NCBI RefSeq assembly: GCF_029625215.1
Contig: NZ_CP121197.1
Coordinates: forward strand, 3,782,001 to 3,846,000
DNA: 64,000 nt
Direction: 5' to 3'
Origin: Aurantibacillus circumpalustris
GTDB taxonomy: Bacteria; Bacteroidota; Bacteroidia; B-17B0; Aurantibacillaceae
This document shows positions 28,346-36,091 of this stretch, piece after piece. The notes below the pieces were generated by a model that was not told the origin of the DNA, made no database searches, and saw nothing but the letters and a program-made list of their open reading frames with translations. The first letter of the stretch is position 1, and every line of letters begins with the position of its first letter. The translations under genes were made by a program, and so were the position numbers.

Positions 28346-29503
28346 TTAATGATTAAAGACTAGCATAATTTGAATTCCTTTTCCTGCCAAAAGATTTGTG
28401 GAGGTATTTTGTTGTTGCGGCAAAACTGAATTTTCCGGATTCCAGTACGCCATGATATACAGATAGAAATGTTTGAATTGTCTTTTCCAGTTTAAAAAAT
28501 TGTAGGCGTTATTATTTACCCAATCGTAATAAACAATGGCTGAAACGTTGTGAAACATGCCCACGGGTAAAGAGAGCGAGAGCGCTGAGAGCGTGTTGGC
28601 GTTTGAAAAAGAAAAAGCATACTCATCATAAGACACCAGAAATTGTTCAAACGTGGTATTTAAACCACTGCCAATATCAAATGTGTAATCGGCACCAAGG
28701 GTCATAATTTCCTGATTACTGAAAACGCCAACGCTTCTATGCTTGTGAATCCAGGCCGCTTCATACCAAAGACCAATTCCGAGATCCCATTTGCCATCCA
28801 CTCCTACACGATTCTCCGGAACTTCAGTTAAAGGATATCCCATATCGCGCATGTCAGCCATTCGCGAGTGATAAGAAACGGCGACTTCGCCCTTCTTTGT
28901 CGGTGCCTGAAACCTTCCTCCAAATTCAGGATATATTTTACTGGTGCCTGAAACTTCCCACGTCTTGGGTTTATCATTTCTATATAGTCCCCACAACCAT
29001 AAATTAGCGTTGTTCTTATAGTAATATCTTACCAACACGCCATACACACCATTTGTGATCTGGAGCGGATCGCGTGGATCGATCTGATCGAACCACATTA
29101 AGGGACGCAGCATGCTTGCCGAACCAAAATTTATTTTTTGAAGACCAATTCTTATTTCGAACTGTTTACCAGAATAACGCCCCCAAAGCCGATATGGCCG
29201 GATGTTTCCTTCCACATTTACTGTATCAAAAAGATGGAAACCTGCTTGACCACTCATATTTAAAGAAGCTTCAAAATCCAACAGTTTACCGTTCGGAAAT
29301 TTGACCTTATAATTAGCTTGTGGAATATAGCGTCCACCCAACCAAACAGGCAAATTGTTGCTTGGATTAAAATTAATCCAAGTAGAAAACTGTCCTTTAA
29401 ATAATAAAGTATCATGAGTTCGTTTCAGAGTATCCTGCCCAAGGATCATAGAAGAAACAAGGAAAAAGATAACAAGAAAAAATATATACAAATTCAGTTT
29501 CAA
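28346..29503 (-). CDS. Predicted outer-membrane beta-barrel protein
   Basis: This encodes 385 residues with a signal peptide (about residues 1-22, ending SSMILGQ) and aromatic-rich amphipathic strands throughout, for example WGRYSGKQFEIRIGLQKINFG and HFYLYIMAYWNPENS. No named family is recognised. Its position between the TetR gene (1 base gap) and the ABC ATPase suggests that it is the outer-membrane part or destination of the exporter. Confidence 0.75.
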   Translation of the reverse strand: MKLNLYIFFLVIFFLVSSMILGQDTLKRTHDTLLFKGQFSTWINFNPSNNLPVWLGGRYIPQANYKVKFPNGKLLDFEASLNMSGQAGFHLFDTVNVEGNIRPYRLWGRYSGKQFEIRIGLQKINFGSASMLRPLMWFDQIDPRDPLQITNGVYGVLVRYYYKNNANLWLWGLYRNDKPKTWEVSGTSKIYPEFGGRFQAPTKKGEVAVSYHSRMADMRDMGYPLTEVPENRVGVDGKWDLGIGLWYEAAWIHKHRSVGVFSNQEIMTLGADYTFDIGSGLNTTFEQFLVSYDEYAFSFSNANTLSALSLSLPVGMFHNVSAIVYYDWVNNNAYNFLNWKRQFKHFYLYIMAYWNPENSVLPQQQNTSTNLLAGKGIQIMLVFNH

Positions 29504-29504
29504 T

Positions 29505-30086
29505 TTATTTATGGGGCGAAATACCGTATGCTACAAAATTGCTGAACTCCACCAAAAGGTCTTGTGGATTTTTATAGAGCCTGAGAAGCCTTTCGTCTGT
29601 GATCATTTCAGATCCCTTTTGAGACATGAAGAATAAAAATTCCGGCTTCATATCCTTTCGGAAAACGCCTTTTTTTTGCGCCTTTTTAAAATCCACTAGC
29701 ATTTCCTGCCAGAGTTTTTTAGTTTTCTCCTCGATGAATTCCTTTAAACCATCTCCGCTGGAAGTATAAAAATCTTTTAAAAATTCTTTGCTAATACCAG
29801 TGGTACCGTTCTGTTTCATCATGATTATTTTTTTTATTTTTTCAGAAGGAAGGCTTTTCTCCTTGAGTATATTTTTGACTTCAACCACCCCTTGTGAGGC
29901 CTCTTTGTCAAAAACCGCTTTGGCCAACTCGACTTTATTCTCAAAAAAACGGTAATATGTCATTTTGCTTATACCGGCCCGCTCGCAGATCTCTTGAATG
30001 GATACCTTTTTGAACCCGTATTTCCAGAACAATTCTCTTCCTGTAGCCAGAAGCTGCATATATTTTGGATTTGTTTCTTCTTTCAT
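29505..30086 (-). CDS. TetR/AcrR-family repressor
   Basis: This encodes 193 residues from the ATG at 30086 (an ATG at 30107 would add seven Cys-containing residues with no family match). The N-terminal helix-turn-helix is FKKVSIQEICERAGISKMTYYRFFENKVELA. It heads the operon for the beta-barrel protein, LolCDE-like exporter and LolA-like protein. A 30-base palindrome 26 bases before the start is a good autoregulatory operator. The inducer is unknown. Confidence 0.92.
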   Translation of the reverse strand: MKEETNPKYMQLLATGRELFWKYGFKKVSIQEICERAGISKMTYYRFFENKVELAKAVFDKEASQGVVEVKNILKEKSLPSEKIKKIIMMKQNGTTGISKEFLKDFYTSSGDGLKEFIEEKTKKLWQEMLVDFKKAQKKGVFRKDMKPEFLFFMSQKGSEMITDERLLRLYKNPQDLLVEFSNFVAYGISPHK

Positions 30087-30111
30087 GAAATTACAATTAA
30101 CGCACAAATAT

Positions 30112-30141
30112 ACGATTTTAGTAATATATTACAATAATCGT
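30112..30141. promoter_or_regulatory. 30-base palindrome, candidate TetR operator
   Basis: The centre GTAATATATTAC (30121-30132) is a perfect palindrome, and the outer arms ACGATT/AATCGT (30112-30117 and 30136-30141) also match. Twelve of the 14 bases in each arm are symmetric. Length and position just before the TetR gene suit a TetR-family operator. Confidence 0.6.
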
Positions 30142-30178
30142 AAGTTTTAAACGAAAAAGTATTATTTTCAGAGCGAGC

Positions 30179-30299
30179 ATACCTTACACCTGTGGCTCGG
30201 TTATGTTTGACTCCTTCGACAGCCTCAGGATAAACTCCGGAAGTACCGCAAACATTGCAAGGTTTACGGTTTTACTGTAAATCTTGGTGCCTTAATAAA
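30179..30299. repeat. Dispersed hairpin-bearing repeat, copy 1
   Basis: This shares with 44850-44946 the elements CCTGTGGCT-CGG-TATGTTTGAC, GTRCCGCAMACATTGCAAGG and the following stem (GCAAGGTTTAC...CTGTAAATCTTG, 30257-30287). It carries an extra segment absent from copy 2 with CCTTCGACAGCCTCAGG (30213-30229), which resembles a REP-like motif common in many genomes. It occupies the 508-base gap between the TetR and Crp genes; nothing else in that gap is supported as a gene. Confidence 0.6.
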
Positions 30300-30614
30300 A
30301 CATTGCTAATTGTCACGTTTTTAGCATTTTCTACTCTTTCTACTCGTAAAGGCAGTTTACCTAATAAATGTCCCTTAGCTTCCAGTGTTGAGTTTTCAAA
30401 ATCAATGACACAGAGCTTTCTTACGGTGAAGTTCTTGCTATGGATTACCAGCTTTTGATTGACAAACAGATCGCATCGGATCAAGAAAACCTCAGTCATC
30501 ACGTTACAATCATTTCCGAAAAACTTTAAGTTATTTTAGACGCTGCAAAGAGTCATTCAAACATAGTTCCATTAGTGAAGTAAAATTTAATATCCTAAAC
30601 CAAAGTAAAACAAC

Positions 30615-31319
30615 TCAAAAAAGATTTGCAATTTTAGAAAGCAACTTTGGGTTCTTTAAGATTATTTTTTTTCCATGCGTCTCAATTAATTGCTCCTCCT
30701 TAAAATCATGTAACAAACGGGTTAAAGTCTCCCTTGCCGTTCCTACCATCTTTGCAAGGTCTTCTCTTGAGAGTGTTAATTCTACTGGTTTTCCGTTTTG
30801 ATCTTCCTTTTTGTATTTATCGCGCAAAATCAACAGACTCAAAGCAAGGCGTTCCCTCACGGTTCTCTGAGCGTAAATAGCCAAGCCATTCACGAGAACT
30901 CCAAATTCATGGCTCATGCATTTGAGCAGGCGATTCGATAATACAGATGAGCTTTGAATGGCTTTAAGAAAATCATCCTTAGGAATAAAAGAAATAGTCG
31001 ATTCTTCCAATGTACTTGAACTATCGGTATAATGTTCTTCACTAATTAACGCATGATAACCCAATAGTTCGCCACTCTTACACACATAAAAAATTTGTTC
31101 CCTGCCTTCCTTGTCAGTTTTGTATTTTTTTACTTTTCCTTTTCTTATGTAATAAATTCCTGTTGGGAAACTTCCCTCTCTAAATAAGATTTCTCCTTTC
31201 TTATAGTTATGCGTAACCATGTTCTTATTAAGTAAAGAAAGTTCAACTTCCGGAAGATCATCCAAAATAGAATCGCTTTTAAACTTGTACTTATCAAAAG
31301 GAAAATCAACGCTTTGCAT
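30615..31319 (-). CDS. Crp/Fnr-family transcription regulator
   Basis: This encodes 234 residues. The cyclic-nucleotide-binding fold (KKGEILFREGSFPTGIYYIRKGKVKKYKTDKEGREQ) is followed by a long helix and an HTH_Crp domain (LSREDLAKMVGTARETLTRLLHDF). The recognition helix keeps R-E-x3-R as in E. coli Crp, and no Fnr-type cysteine cluster is seen. Its promoter carries TGTGACTTATATCACA, a full Crp-type site, 76 bases upstream, so autoregulation is likely. Related sites precede stress-protein genes and kdp. Confidence 0.92.
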   Translation of the reverse strand: MQSVDFPFDKYKFKSDSILDDLPEVELSLLNKNMVTHNYKKGEILFREGSFPTGIYYIRKGKVKKYKTDKEGREQIFYVCKSGELLGYHALISEEHYTDSSSTLEESTISFIPKDDFLKAIQSSSVLSNRLLKCMSHEFGVLVNGLAIYAQRTVRERLALSLLILRDKYKKEDQNGKPVELTLSREDLAKMVGTARETLTRLLHDFKEEQLIETHGKKIILKNPKLLSKIANLF

Positions 31320-31394
31320 GTTTGTAGACTACTAGTTCTTTAGGGTGCAAAGCTACTTCTTATGGCGTAAATACCAAATGCCAGGTAAGGTAAA

Positions 31395-31410
31395 TGTGAC
31401 TTATATCACA
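31395..31410. promoter_or_regulatory. Crp-type operator upstream of the Crp-family gene
   Basis: TGTGACTTATATCACA is a complete TGTGA-N6-TCACA palindrome 76 bases upstream of the regulator's ATG. The same 12-base core occurs at 9271. Confidence 0.6.
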
Positions 31411-31505
31411 TTTTAACCAATGGTAAAGTCACATTTTCATCCTAGTGAAAGTCATAGTTATTAATGTTGCCGACAGATACTTTTGTTGTCCATTTAATTC
31501 TCTTT

Positions 31506-31691
31506 ATGAACATTATTGAAAAGATTAATACGAAGAAAGGACCCTTTGGCGAACACGTTCACTATGCACTTGGACATTACACATTTCCAAAGTTAGAAGG
31601 AGAAATTGGTACCAAGATGATCTTTAAGGATAAGGAGAATTTGGTTTGAAGCTTTAGTAATTATTTCGACCATTTCAACCGGCATTCTTAA
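31506..31691 (+). pseudogene. Decayed N-terminus of a Kbl/BioF-like PLP aminotransferase-family enzyme
   Basis: The frame from 31506 reads MNIIEKINTKKGPFGEHVHY, then a FPKLEGEIGTKMIFKDKENLV segment, the usual beginning of alpha-oxoamine-synthase-like PLP enzymes of Bacteroidota, which normally continue W-S-x-N-N-Y-L-G. Here TGA (31647-31649) stands where the tryptophan codon should be, the next residues read SFSNYF, and a second stop follows at 31689. The remaining ~350 codons are absent. The family assignment is from memory of the N-terminal motif. Confidence 0.6.
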
Positions 31692-31730
31692 ACCCAAAAA
31701 AACCTGGGAATACAAAACACCGTTTAAAGC

Positions 31731-31976
31731 ATGAATACCTTAATAAATGAATATCAGATTAATCTTAAAAGCGGAGAGATACTTCGTTTGAAAAAAGGAA
31801 TGTCTAAACAAGAAGTAATTTCAATTCTCGGAAATCCATTTAAGGTTGAAAACTGTAAAAACCAATCGAATGAGAAGTTAATTTTTAAAATCAATAGCAG
31901 TTTAAAGCTTACCGATACCTCATATACCATATTGTTTACAAGACAAGAACTGGTTTATGTAGCAAAATTATTATAA
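31731..31976 (+). CDS. Small hypothetical protein with a BamE/SmpA-like motif
   Basis: This encodes 81 residues with no signal peptide. The segment LRLKKGMSKQEVISILGNPFKVENC matches the 'GMs..eV..ilG.P' turn found in BamE/SmpA-like folds, followed by three beta strands. It precedes gcvH by 14 bases on the same strand and is probably cotranscribed. Function unknown. Confidence 0.6.
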   Translation: MNTLINEYQINLKSGEILRLKKGMSKQEVISILGNPFKVENCKNQSNEKLIFKINSSLKLTDTSYTILFTRQELVYVAKLL

Positions 31977-31990
31977 ACAAATACCTACTT

Positions 31991-32371
31991 ATGAATTATC
32001 CCGAAAAACTATTTTACACAAAAGATCATGAATGGATAAGCTTTGAAGGTGATACAGGCCTGATAGGGATCACAGATTTTGCCCAAAAAGAGTTGGGTGA
32101 TATTGTTTATTTAGACGTTAATACACTTAAAGAAATTATTGAAGGCGAAAAGGTTTTCGGAACTATTGAAGCTGTAAAAACTGTTTCAGATCTTTTTATG
32201 CCTCTTAAAGGTGAAGTATTGGAAATAAACCAAAAGGTAATTGACGCTCCTCAATTAATTAATACAGATCCGTACGGAGAGGGTTGGCTTATAAAAATTA
32301 AAGTCATTACCCAAAGTGAAAAGGAGAATTTATTAACCGCTAACGAATACAAAAAACTAATCGGTGCTTAA
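31991..32371 (+). CDS. gcvH: Glycine cleavage system H protein
   Basis: This encodes 126 residues, the normal length. Lipoylation site K63 lies in TIEAVKTVSDLFMPLKGEV; start YPEKLFYTKDHEW and ITDFAQKELGDIVYLD are family hallmarks. It shuttles the aminomethyl group between the P, T and L proteins. gcvT is 2.1 kb downstream on the same strand, with three SAM-dependent-enzyme genes between them. The last bases overlap the next gene by 8. Confidence 0.97.
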   Translation: MNYPEKLFYTKDHEWISFEGDTGLIGITDFAQKELGDIVYLDVNTLKEIIEGEKVFGTIEAVKTVSDLFMPLKGEVLEINQKVIDAPQLINTDPYGEGWLIKIKVITQSEKENLLTANEYKKLIGA

Positions 32372-32954
32372 AACAATATTTAAAAAAAAGAGCGTAACGG
32401 AAGAAAACTTTAATCAACTCCTTCCTGAATATTTACAAGAAAAATCACGTCTCTATTTTACGCCAATTCATATAGCAAGAACTGCTGCTCTATGGTTAAC
32501 AGAAAATGGAGAAAAAAAAGTACTGGATATCGGAGCCGGTGTAGGCAAGTTTTGCATCACAGGTGCCAACTATGTCAACAGCCATTTTTACGGCATCGAA
32601 TACCGTCAAAGTCTTGTAAAATTGGCCAATGAACTCATTTCCTACTACAAAATAGAAAATGCAACGATTGTAAATGAAAATGTAATAAATGTTGATTTCA
32701 CAAACTATGATTCATTTTATTTATACAATCCGTTTTATGAGAACCTTATCGCGTCTGAACGACTTAACAATGAAGTAGAGTTGAAAGATTCATTGTACGG
32801 ATATTACTTAAAGCATACCGAACAGCAATTAGATAAGACTAAACCCGGTACAAAGCTAGTCACCTTTCATGGTAATAATTTTGAAGTTCCGGATTCATTT
32901 GAAAAAATTAAAGAAACACAAGATGCAACGCTTAAACTCTGGATAAAAAAATGA
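32364..32954 (+). CDS. Class I SAM-dependent methyltransferase-like protein
   Basis: This encodes 196 residues from a GTG start overlapping the gcvH stop by 8 bases. Motif I VLDIGAGVGKFCITGANY is followed by an acidic loop (GIEYRQSLV) and FTNYDSFYLYNPFYENL in the motif IV position. It is paralogous to the next gene, which it overlaps by 4 bases. No substrate can be named; the fold resembles Dot1/rRNA-type Rossmann methyltransferases. Confidence 0.75.
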   Translation: MLKTIFKKKSVTEENFNQLLPEYLQEKSRLYFTPIHIARTAALWLTENGEKKVLDIGAGVGKFCITGANYVNSHFYGIEYRQSLVKLANELISYYKIENATIVNENVINVDFTNYDSFYLYNPFYENLIASERLNNEVELKDSLYGYYLKHTEQQLDKTKPGTKLVTFHGNNFEVPDSFEKIKETQDATLKLWIKK

Positions 32955-33553
32955 TCGCCGACTATCTGAGATTAAACATACCACTAAAGGACGCGGAGTT
33001 TGATACAATTTATCCCACTGAAATGAGAAAAATGTCTAAACGTCATTTTACTGAAATTGATGTCGCCATTATAGCTGCTCAGTTTTTGGTGACTAAACCA
33101 AAACAAAAGATATTGGATATCGGGAGTGGATTAGGCAAATTTTGTTTTGTAGCAGGATCGTACACAGATGCTAGTTACACAGGTGTAGATTATAGAAAAC
33201 ACTTTGTTGAACTTTGTGATGAATTGACAACTAAACATAAGTTTAAAAATGTGCGTTTTATTCATAACGATGTCGTAAATGTGGATTTTACTGAATTTGA
33301 TTCTTTTTACTTTTTTAATTCCTTTTTAGAACATTGGGACCACGGAGCAGGTCTAGATGATACTGTTATTCTGAATTACCATAATTATAAAAGGTATTCA
33401 GAATTTCTAAAAAACCAATTTGAAAAACTACCCGACGGCACACGCATTGTAACTTATCACGCAGAAAGAGATCAAATTCCAGATTCATACAAGCTTTTAA
33501 ACACGTATTATAACGGCTTATTAAATTGTTGGGAAAAGATTTCGAATCTATAA
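32951..33553 (+). CDS. Class I SAM-dependent methyltransferase-like protein, paralogue
   Basis: This encodes 200 residues. It shares with its upstream neighbour the motif I ILDIGSGLGKFCFVAGSY, GVDYRKHFVELC and FTEFDSFYFFNSFLEH. The motif IV region lacks the NPPY of N-methylating DNA enzymes. Start ATGA overlaps the previous stop. Both copies are divergent, so the duplication is old. Methylation of a small molecule, RNA or protein is possible; the sequence does not decide. Confidence 0.78.
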   Translation: MIADYLRLNIPLKDAEFDTIYPTEMRKMSKRHFTEIDVAIIAAQFLVTKPKQKILDIGSGLGKFCFVAGSYTDASYTGVDYRKHFVELCDELTTKHKFKNVRFIHNDVVNVDFTEFDSFYFFNSFLEHWDHGAGLDDTVILNYHNYKRYSEFLKNQFEKLPDGTRIVTYHAERDQIPDSYKLLNTYYNGLLNCWEKISNL

Positions 33554-33654
33554 AATGTTGTTGAATCACCGTAACGGAGTTACAAAAGGATAAAAGGAAA
33601 TAATCATTAACGCTTAGCTGAACCACTAGCTTCAATGGAGAAAAAAATAAAGGC

Positions 33655-34479
33655 ATGGTAAAACACTTTTTCAGTTATTTGTATCCCGTTTTAATCGAAC
33701 TAAGATCTGGTGAATTACTCCAACATCTGGAAGTAATAAAATATCACGGCAAGTACCAACTAGACAGTCTTACTGTAAATTATTCTTATGGCGGTTTGCA
33801 TAAAGCATTTGATAAGCTCTTCAGGAAGATAAACATAAACGAACAAAATTTTAATAAAGTTCTTTTACTTGGCTTGGGCGCCGGAAGTGTAGTTTCTTTG
33901 CTAACAGAAAAGTATAAAAAGAAATGCGAGATAACCGCTTTGGAAAATGACGAAATAGTTGTTGAGCTTGCAAAAAAGTATTTTAACGTGCAAAGATTTG
34001 ACTCGCTTAATATTATTAAACAGGACGCTTTTAAATTTGTTCACGAAACCAATAATAAATATGACTTGGTTATTGTTGATCTCTTTATAGACAACGAGGT
34101 TCCAAAAATATTTACAACGCCGAAGTTCATTGAAAATCTCAAAAAAATTACCACAAACAACTGTAGTGTAATTTTTAATAAAACAACAGAAACAATTGCA
34201 CATAAAGAGGAGTTTCAAAACTTACGTCAACTTTTTGAAACCTACTTTCCGGGATTTGCAGTGATTAAATTAATTTCAAATGGAATGGAGAATAGGTTTA
34301 TAGTTTATAATACATTACCGCTTGTAATGGAGTCTTCAGCAAAGTCAAACAACCACAACCCAGCCACTAACTTCTGGAAAGATCTTAATCTGGGCTACAA
34401 TTTTAATTCTAGTAAAACGAACCTAAAGCGCAATGTTGTGATAACTGTAGACAAGCTAAAATTTAATGCGACACTTTAA
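33655..34479 (+). CDS. Spermidine-synthase-like Rossmann protein
   Basis: This encodes 274 residues. VLLLGLGAGSVVSLLTEKY, then EITALENDEIVVELAKKYF and YDLVIVDLFIDNEVPKIF follow the spermidine-synthase (SpeE) SAM-binding layout. The DxxxP region (VDLFIDNEVP) lacks the canonical catalytic aspartate pair seen in true polyamine synthases, so polyamine formation is doubtful. It lies 40 bases upstream of gcvT and in the same orientation. Confidence 0.75.
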   Translation: MVKHFFSYLYPVLIELRSGELLQHLEVIKYHGKYQLDSLTVNYSYGGLHKAFDKLFRKININEQNFNKVLLLGLGAGSVVSLLTEKYKKKCEITALENDEIVVELAKKYFNVQRFDSLNIIKQDAFKFVHETNNKYDLVIVDLFIDNEVPKIFTTPKFIENLKKITTNNCSVIFNKTTETIAHKEEFQNLRQLFETYFPGFAVIKLISNGMENRFIVYNTLPLVMESSAKSNNHNPATNFWKDLNLGYNFNSSKTNLKRNVVITVDKLKFNATL

Positions 34480-34518
34480 AAATAACATTGTGAGTATACA
34501 AAGACTTAAACAAACAAA

Positions 34519-35610
34519 ATGAAAGAAACACCTCTAACAGAAATTCACAAACAATTGGGCGCAAAAATGGCATCATTTGCTGGATACAACATGCCTATTC
34601 AATTCGAAGGTATTAATGTAGAGCATGAGGCTGTCAGAAATCGCGTAGGTGTATTTGATGTTTCACACATGGGCGAGTTCTTAATCTATGGAGATCATGC
34701 ACTTGACCTGGTGCAGAAAGTAACAACAAATGACGCAGCAAAACTGAAAGTAGGAAGTATACAATATTCCTGTATGCTAAACGATGCCACTGGGATTGTA
34801 GACGACCTATTGGTTTACAGAAAATCTCAGAATTCCTATATGCTTGTAGTGAACGCCTCTAATATTGAAAAAGATTGGAAGTGGATTAAATCTAAAAATA
34901 ATTTTAAAGCAGGCATGCTTAACCTATCAGATCAAACTGCCTTGCTTGCAATTCAGGGTCCAGATGCAGTTGAGGTTTTGCAGGAATTAACACCTGTTGA
35001 TCTTGCCACTATCCCGTATTATTCTTTCAAAACAGGAACCATTGCCGGAATTCCTGATGTGATAATTTCAAATACTGGATATACAGGAGCTGGAGGATTC
35101 GAACTCTACATTCAAAATAACGATGTGGCTTATATCTGGAAACAACTCTTTAACGTCGGCGAAAAATACGGTATAAAACCAATCGGGCTGGGAGCAAGAG
35201 ACACGCTTCGGCTTGAAATGGGTTATTGTTTATATGGGAACGATATCGATGATTCAACTAGTCCACTTGAAGCAGGATTGGGTTGGATAACTAAGTTTAC
35301 AAAAGACTTTACATCCGCGTTGAGTTTGGGCGCACAAAAAAGGCTTGGCATCTCAAAAAAATTAGTGGGATTTGAAATGATGGAAAGAGGCATCCCCCGA
35401 CATGGTTACGACATAGTAGATGGATCTGAAAACGTAATTGGCCGCGTTACAAGTGGAACACAATCTCCCACACTCAAAATAGCAATTGGCATGGGGTATG
35501 TAAAAAAAGAATTCTCGGAGCCCGGCACAGAAATATTTATCAAAATCCGGGATCATAAAGTGAAAGCATGTGTTCGAAAAATTCCATTTATCACAACAAC
35601 TTTAAAATAG
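34519..35610 (+). CDS. gcvT: Glycine cleavage system T protein (aminomethyltransferase)
   Basis: This encodes 363 residues, full length. Family motifs [64 protein letters not shown] and [12 protein letters not shown] are present. It transfers the methylene group from GcvH-bound aminomethyl to tetrahydrofolate, releasing ammonia. gcvP is not in the window. Confidence 0.97.
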   Translation: MKETPLTEIHKQLGAKMASFAGYNMPIQFEGINVEHEAVRNRVGVFDVSHMGEFLIYGDHALDLVQKVTTNDAAKLKVGSIQYSCMLNDATGIVDDLLVYRKSQNSYMLVVNASNIEKDWKWIKSKNNFKAGMLNLSDQTALLAIQGPDAVEVLQELTPVDLATIPYYSFKTGTIAGIPDVIISNTGYTGAGGFELYIQNNDVAYIWKQLFNVGEKYGIKPIGLGARDTLRLEMGYCLYGNDIDDSTSPLEAGLGWITKFTKDFTSALSLGAQKRLGISKKLVGFEMMERGIPRHGYDIVDGSENVIGRVTSGTQSPTLKIAIGMGYVKKEFSEPGTEIFIKIRDHKVKACVRKIPFITTTLK

Positions 35611-35616
35611 AATTCA

Positions 35617-35721
35617 ATGTTTAAAAAACTTTATAAAAAATACGGCTCTTATTTTGTTGACGTTTGGCAGTATTTAGCCATTATTATTACGATGGTTGTT
35701 GCCGCAATTTTTATTTTATAA
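35617..35721 (+). CDS. 34-residue single-helix membrane peptide
   Basis: ATG at 35617, six bases after gcvT. It reads MFKKLYKKYGSYFVDVWQYL followed by a hydrophobic helix of about 14 residues (AIIITMVVAAIFIL). The basic start and C-terminal helix suggest an inner-membrane peptide. No family is recognised. The only support is the clean frame, the charge pattern and tight linkage to the next small frame. Confidence 0.35.
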   Translation: MFKKLYKKYGSYFVDVWQYLAIIITMVVAAIFIL

Positions 35722-35722
35722 C

Positions 35723-35845
35723 ATGTTTATTTTTTTTGATTGGATCATACAAAAAACAAACGGAAAAATTACCTACCATCTGATTACGTATTTTATGATG
35801 GTGCTGTTGATTTCGATTGTTTTTTTATTTGTTTTTGTTTTATGA
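35723..35845 (+). CDS. 40-residue single-helix membrane peptide
   Basis: It begins one base after the previous small frame. It reads MFIFFDWIIQKTNGKITYHL followed by a helix of strong hydrophobics ending FVFVL. Together with the 34-residue frame it would form a two-peptide unit behind gcvT. The 35846-36091 stretch after it shows no further feature. Confidence 0.35.
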   Translation: MFIFFDWIIQKTNGKITYHLITYFMMVLLISIVFLFVFVL

Positions 35846-36091
35846 TATGTTAAAGCCAATAAAGATTTAGTAATTGAAAAATACTTGCCCTTTAAACTAT
35901 TGTTTTACACGTAAGAATGAATGGACCAATCTAAATAGTGTCAAGTTCATATTGGGCACACTGAGAGCTAGATATATGAGTGCTGTGGACTAAACTATGA
36001 AAACATTAGAATCAAGAAGGATTGTAAAAAAGAACATCAAATTAGAACACCCATTTTATCCTATTTGTGGTTCTTAATAAATAAAACAGAC

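Noticed and set aside
30272-30502. 76-codon minus-strand frame between the TetR and Crp genes
   Set aside because: The composition is protein-like, but its 3' end lies inside the dispersed repeat, no family is recognisable and a plus-strand frame covers the same bases. Left out as unsupported.
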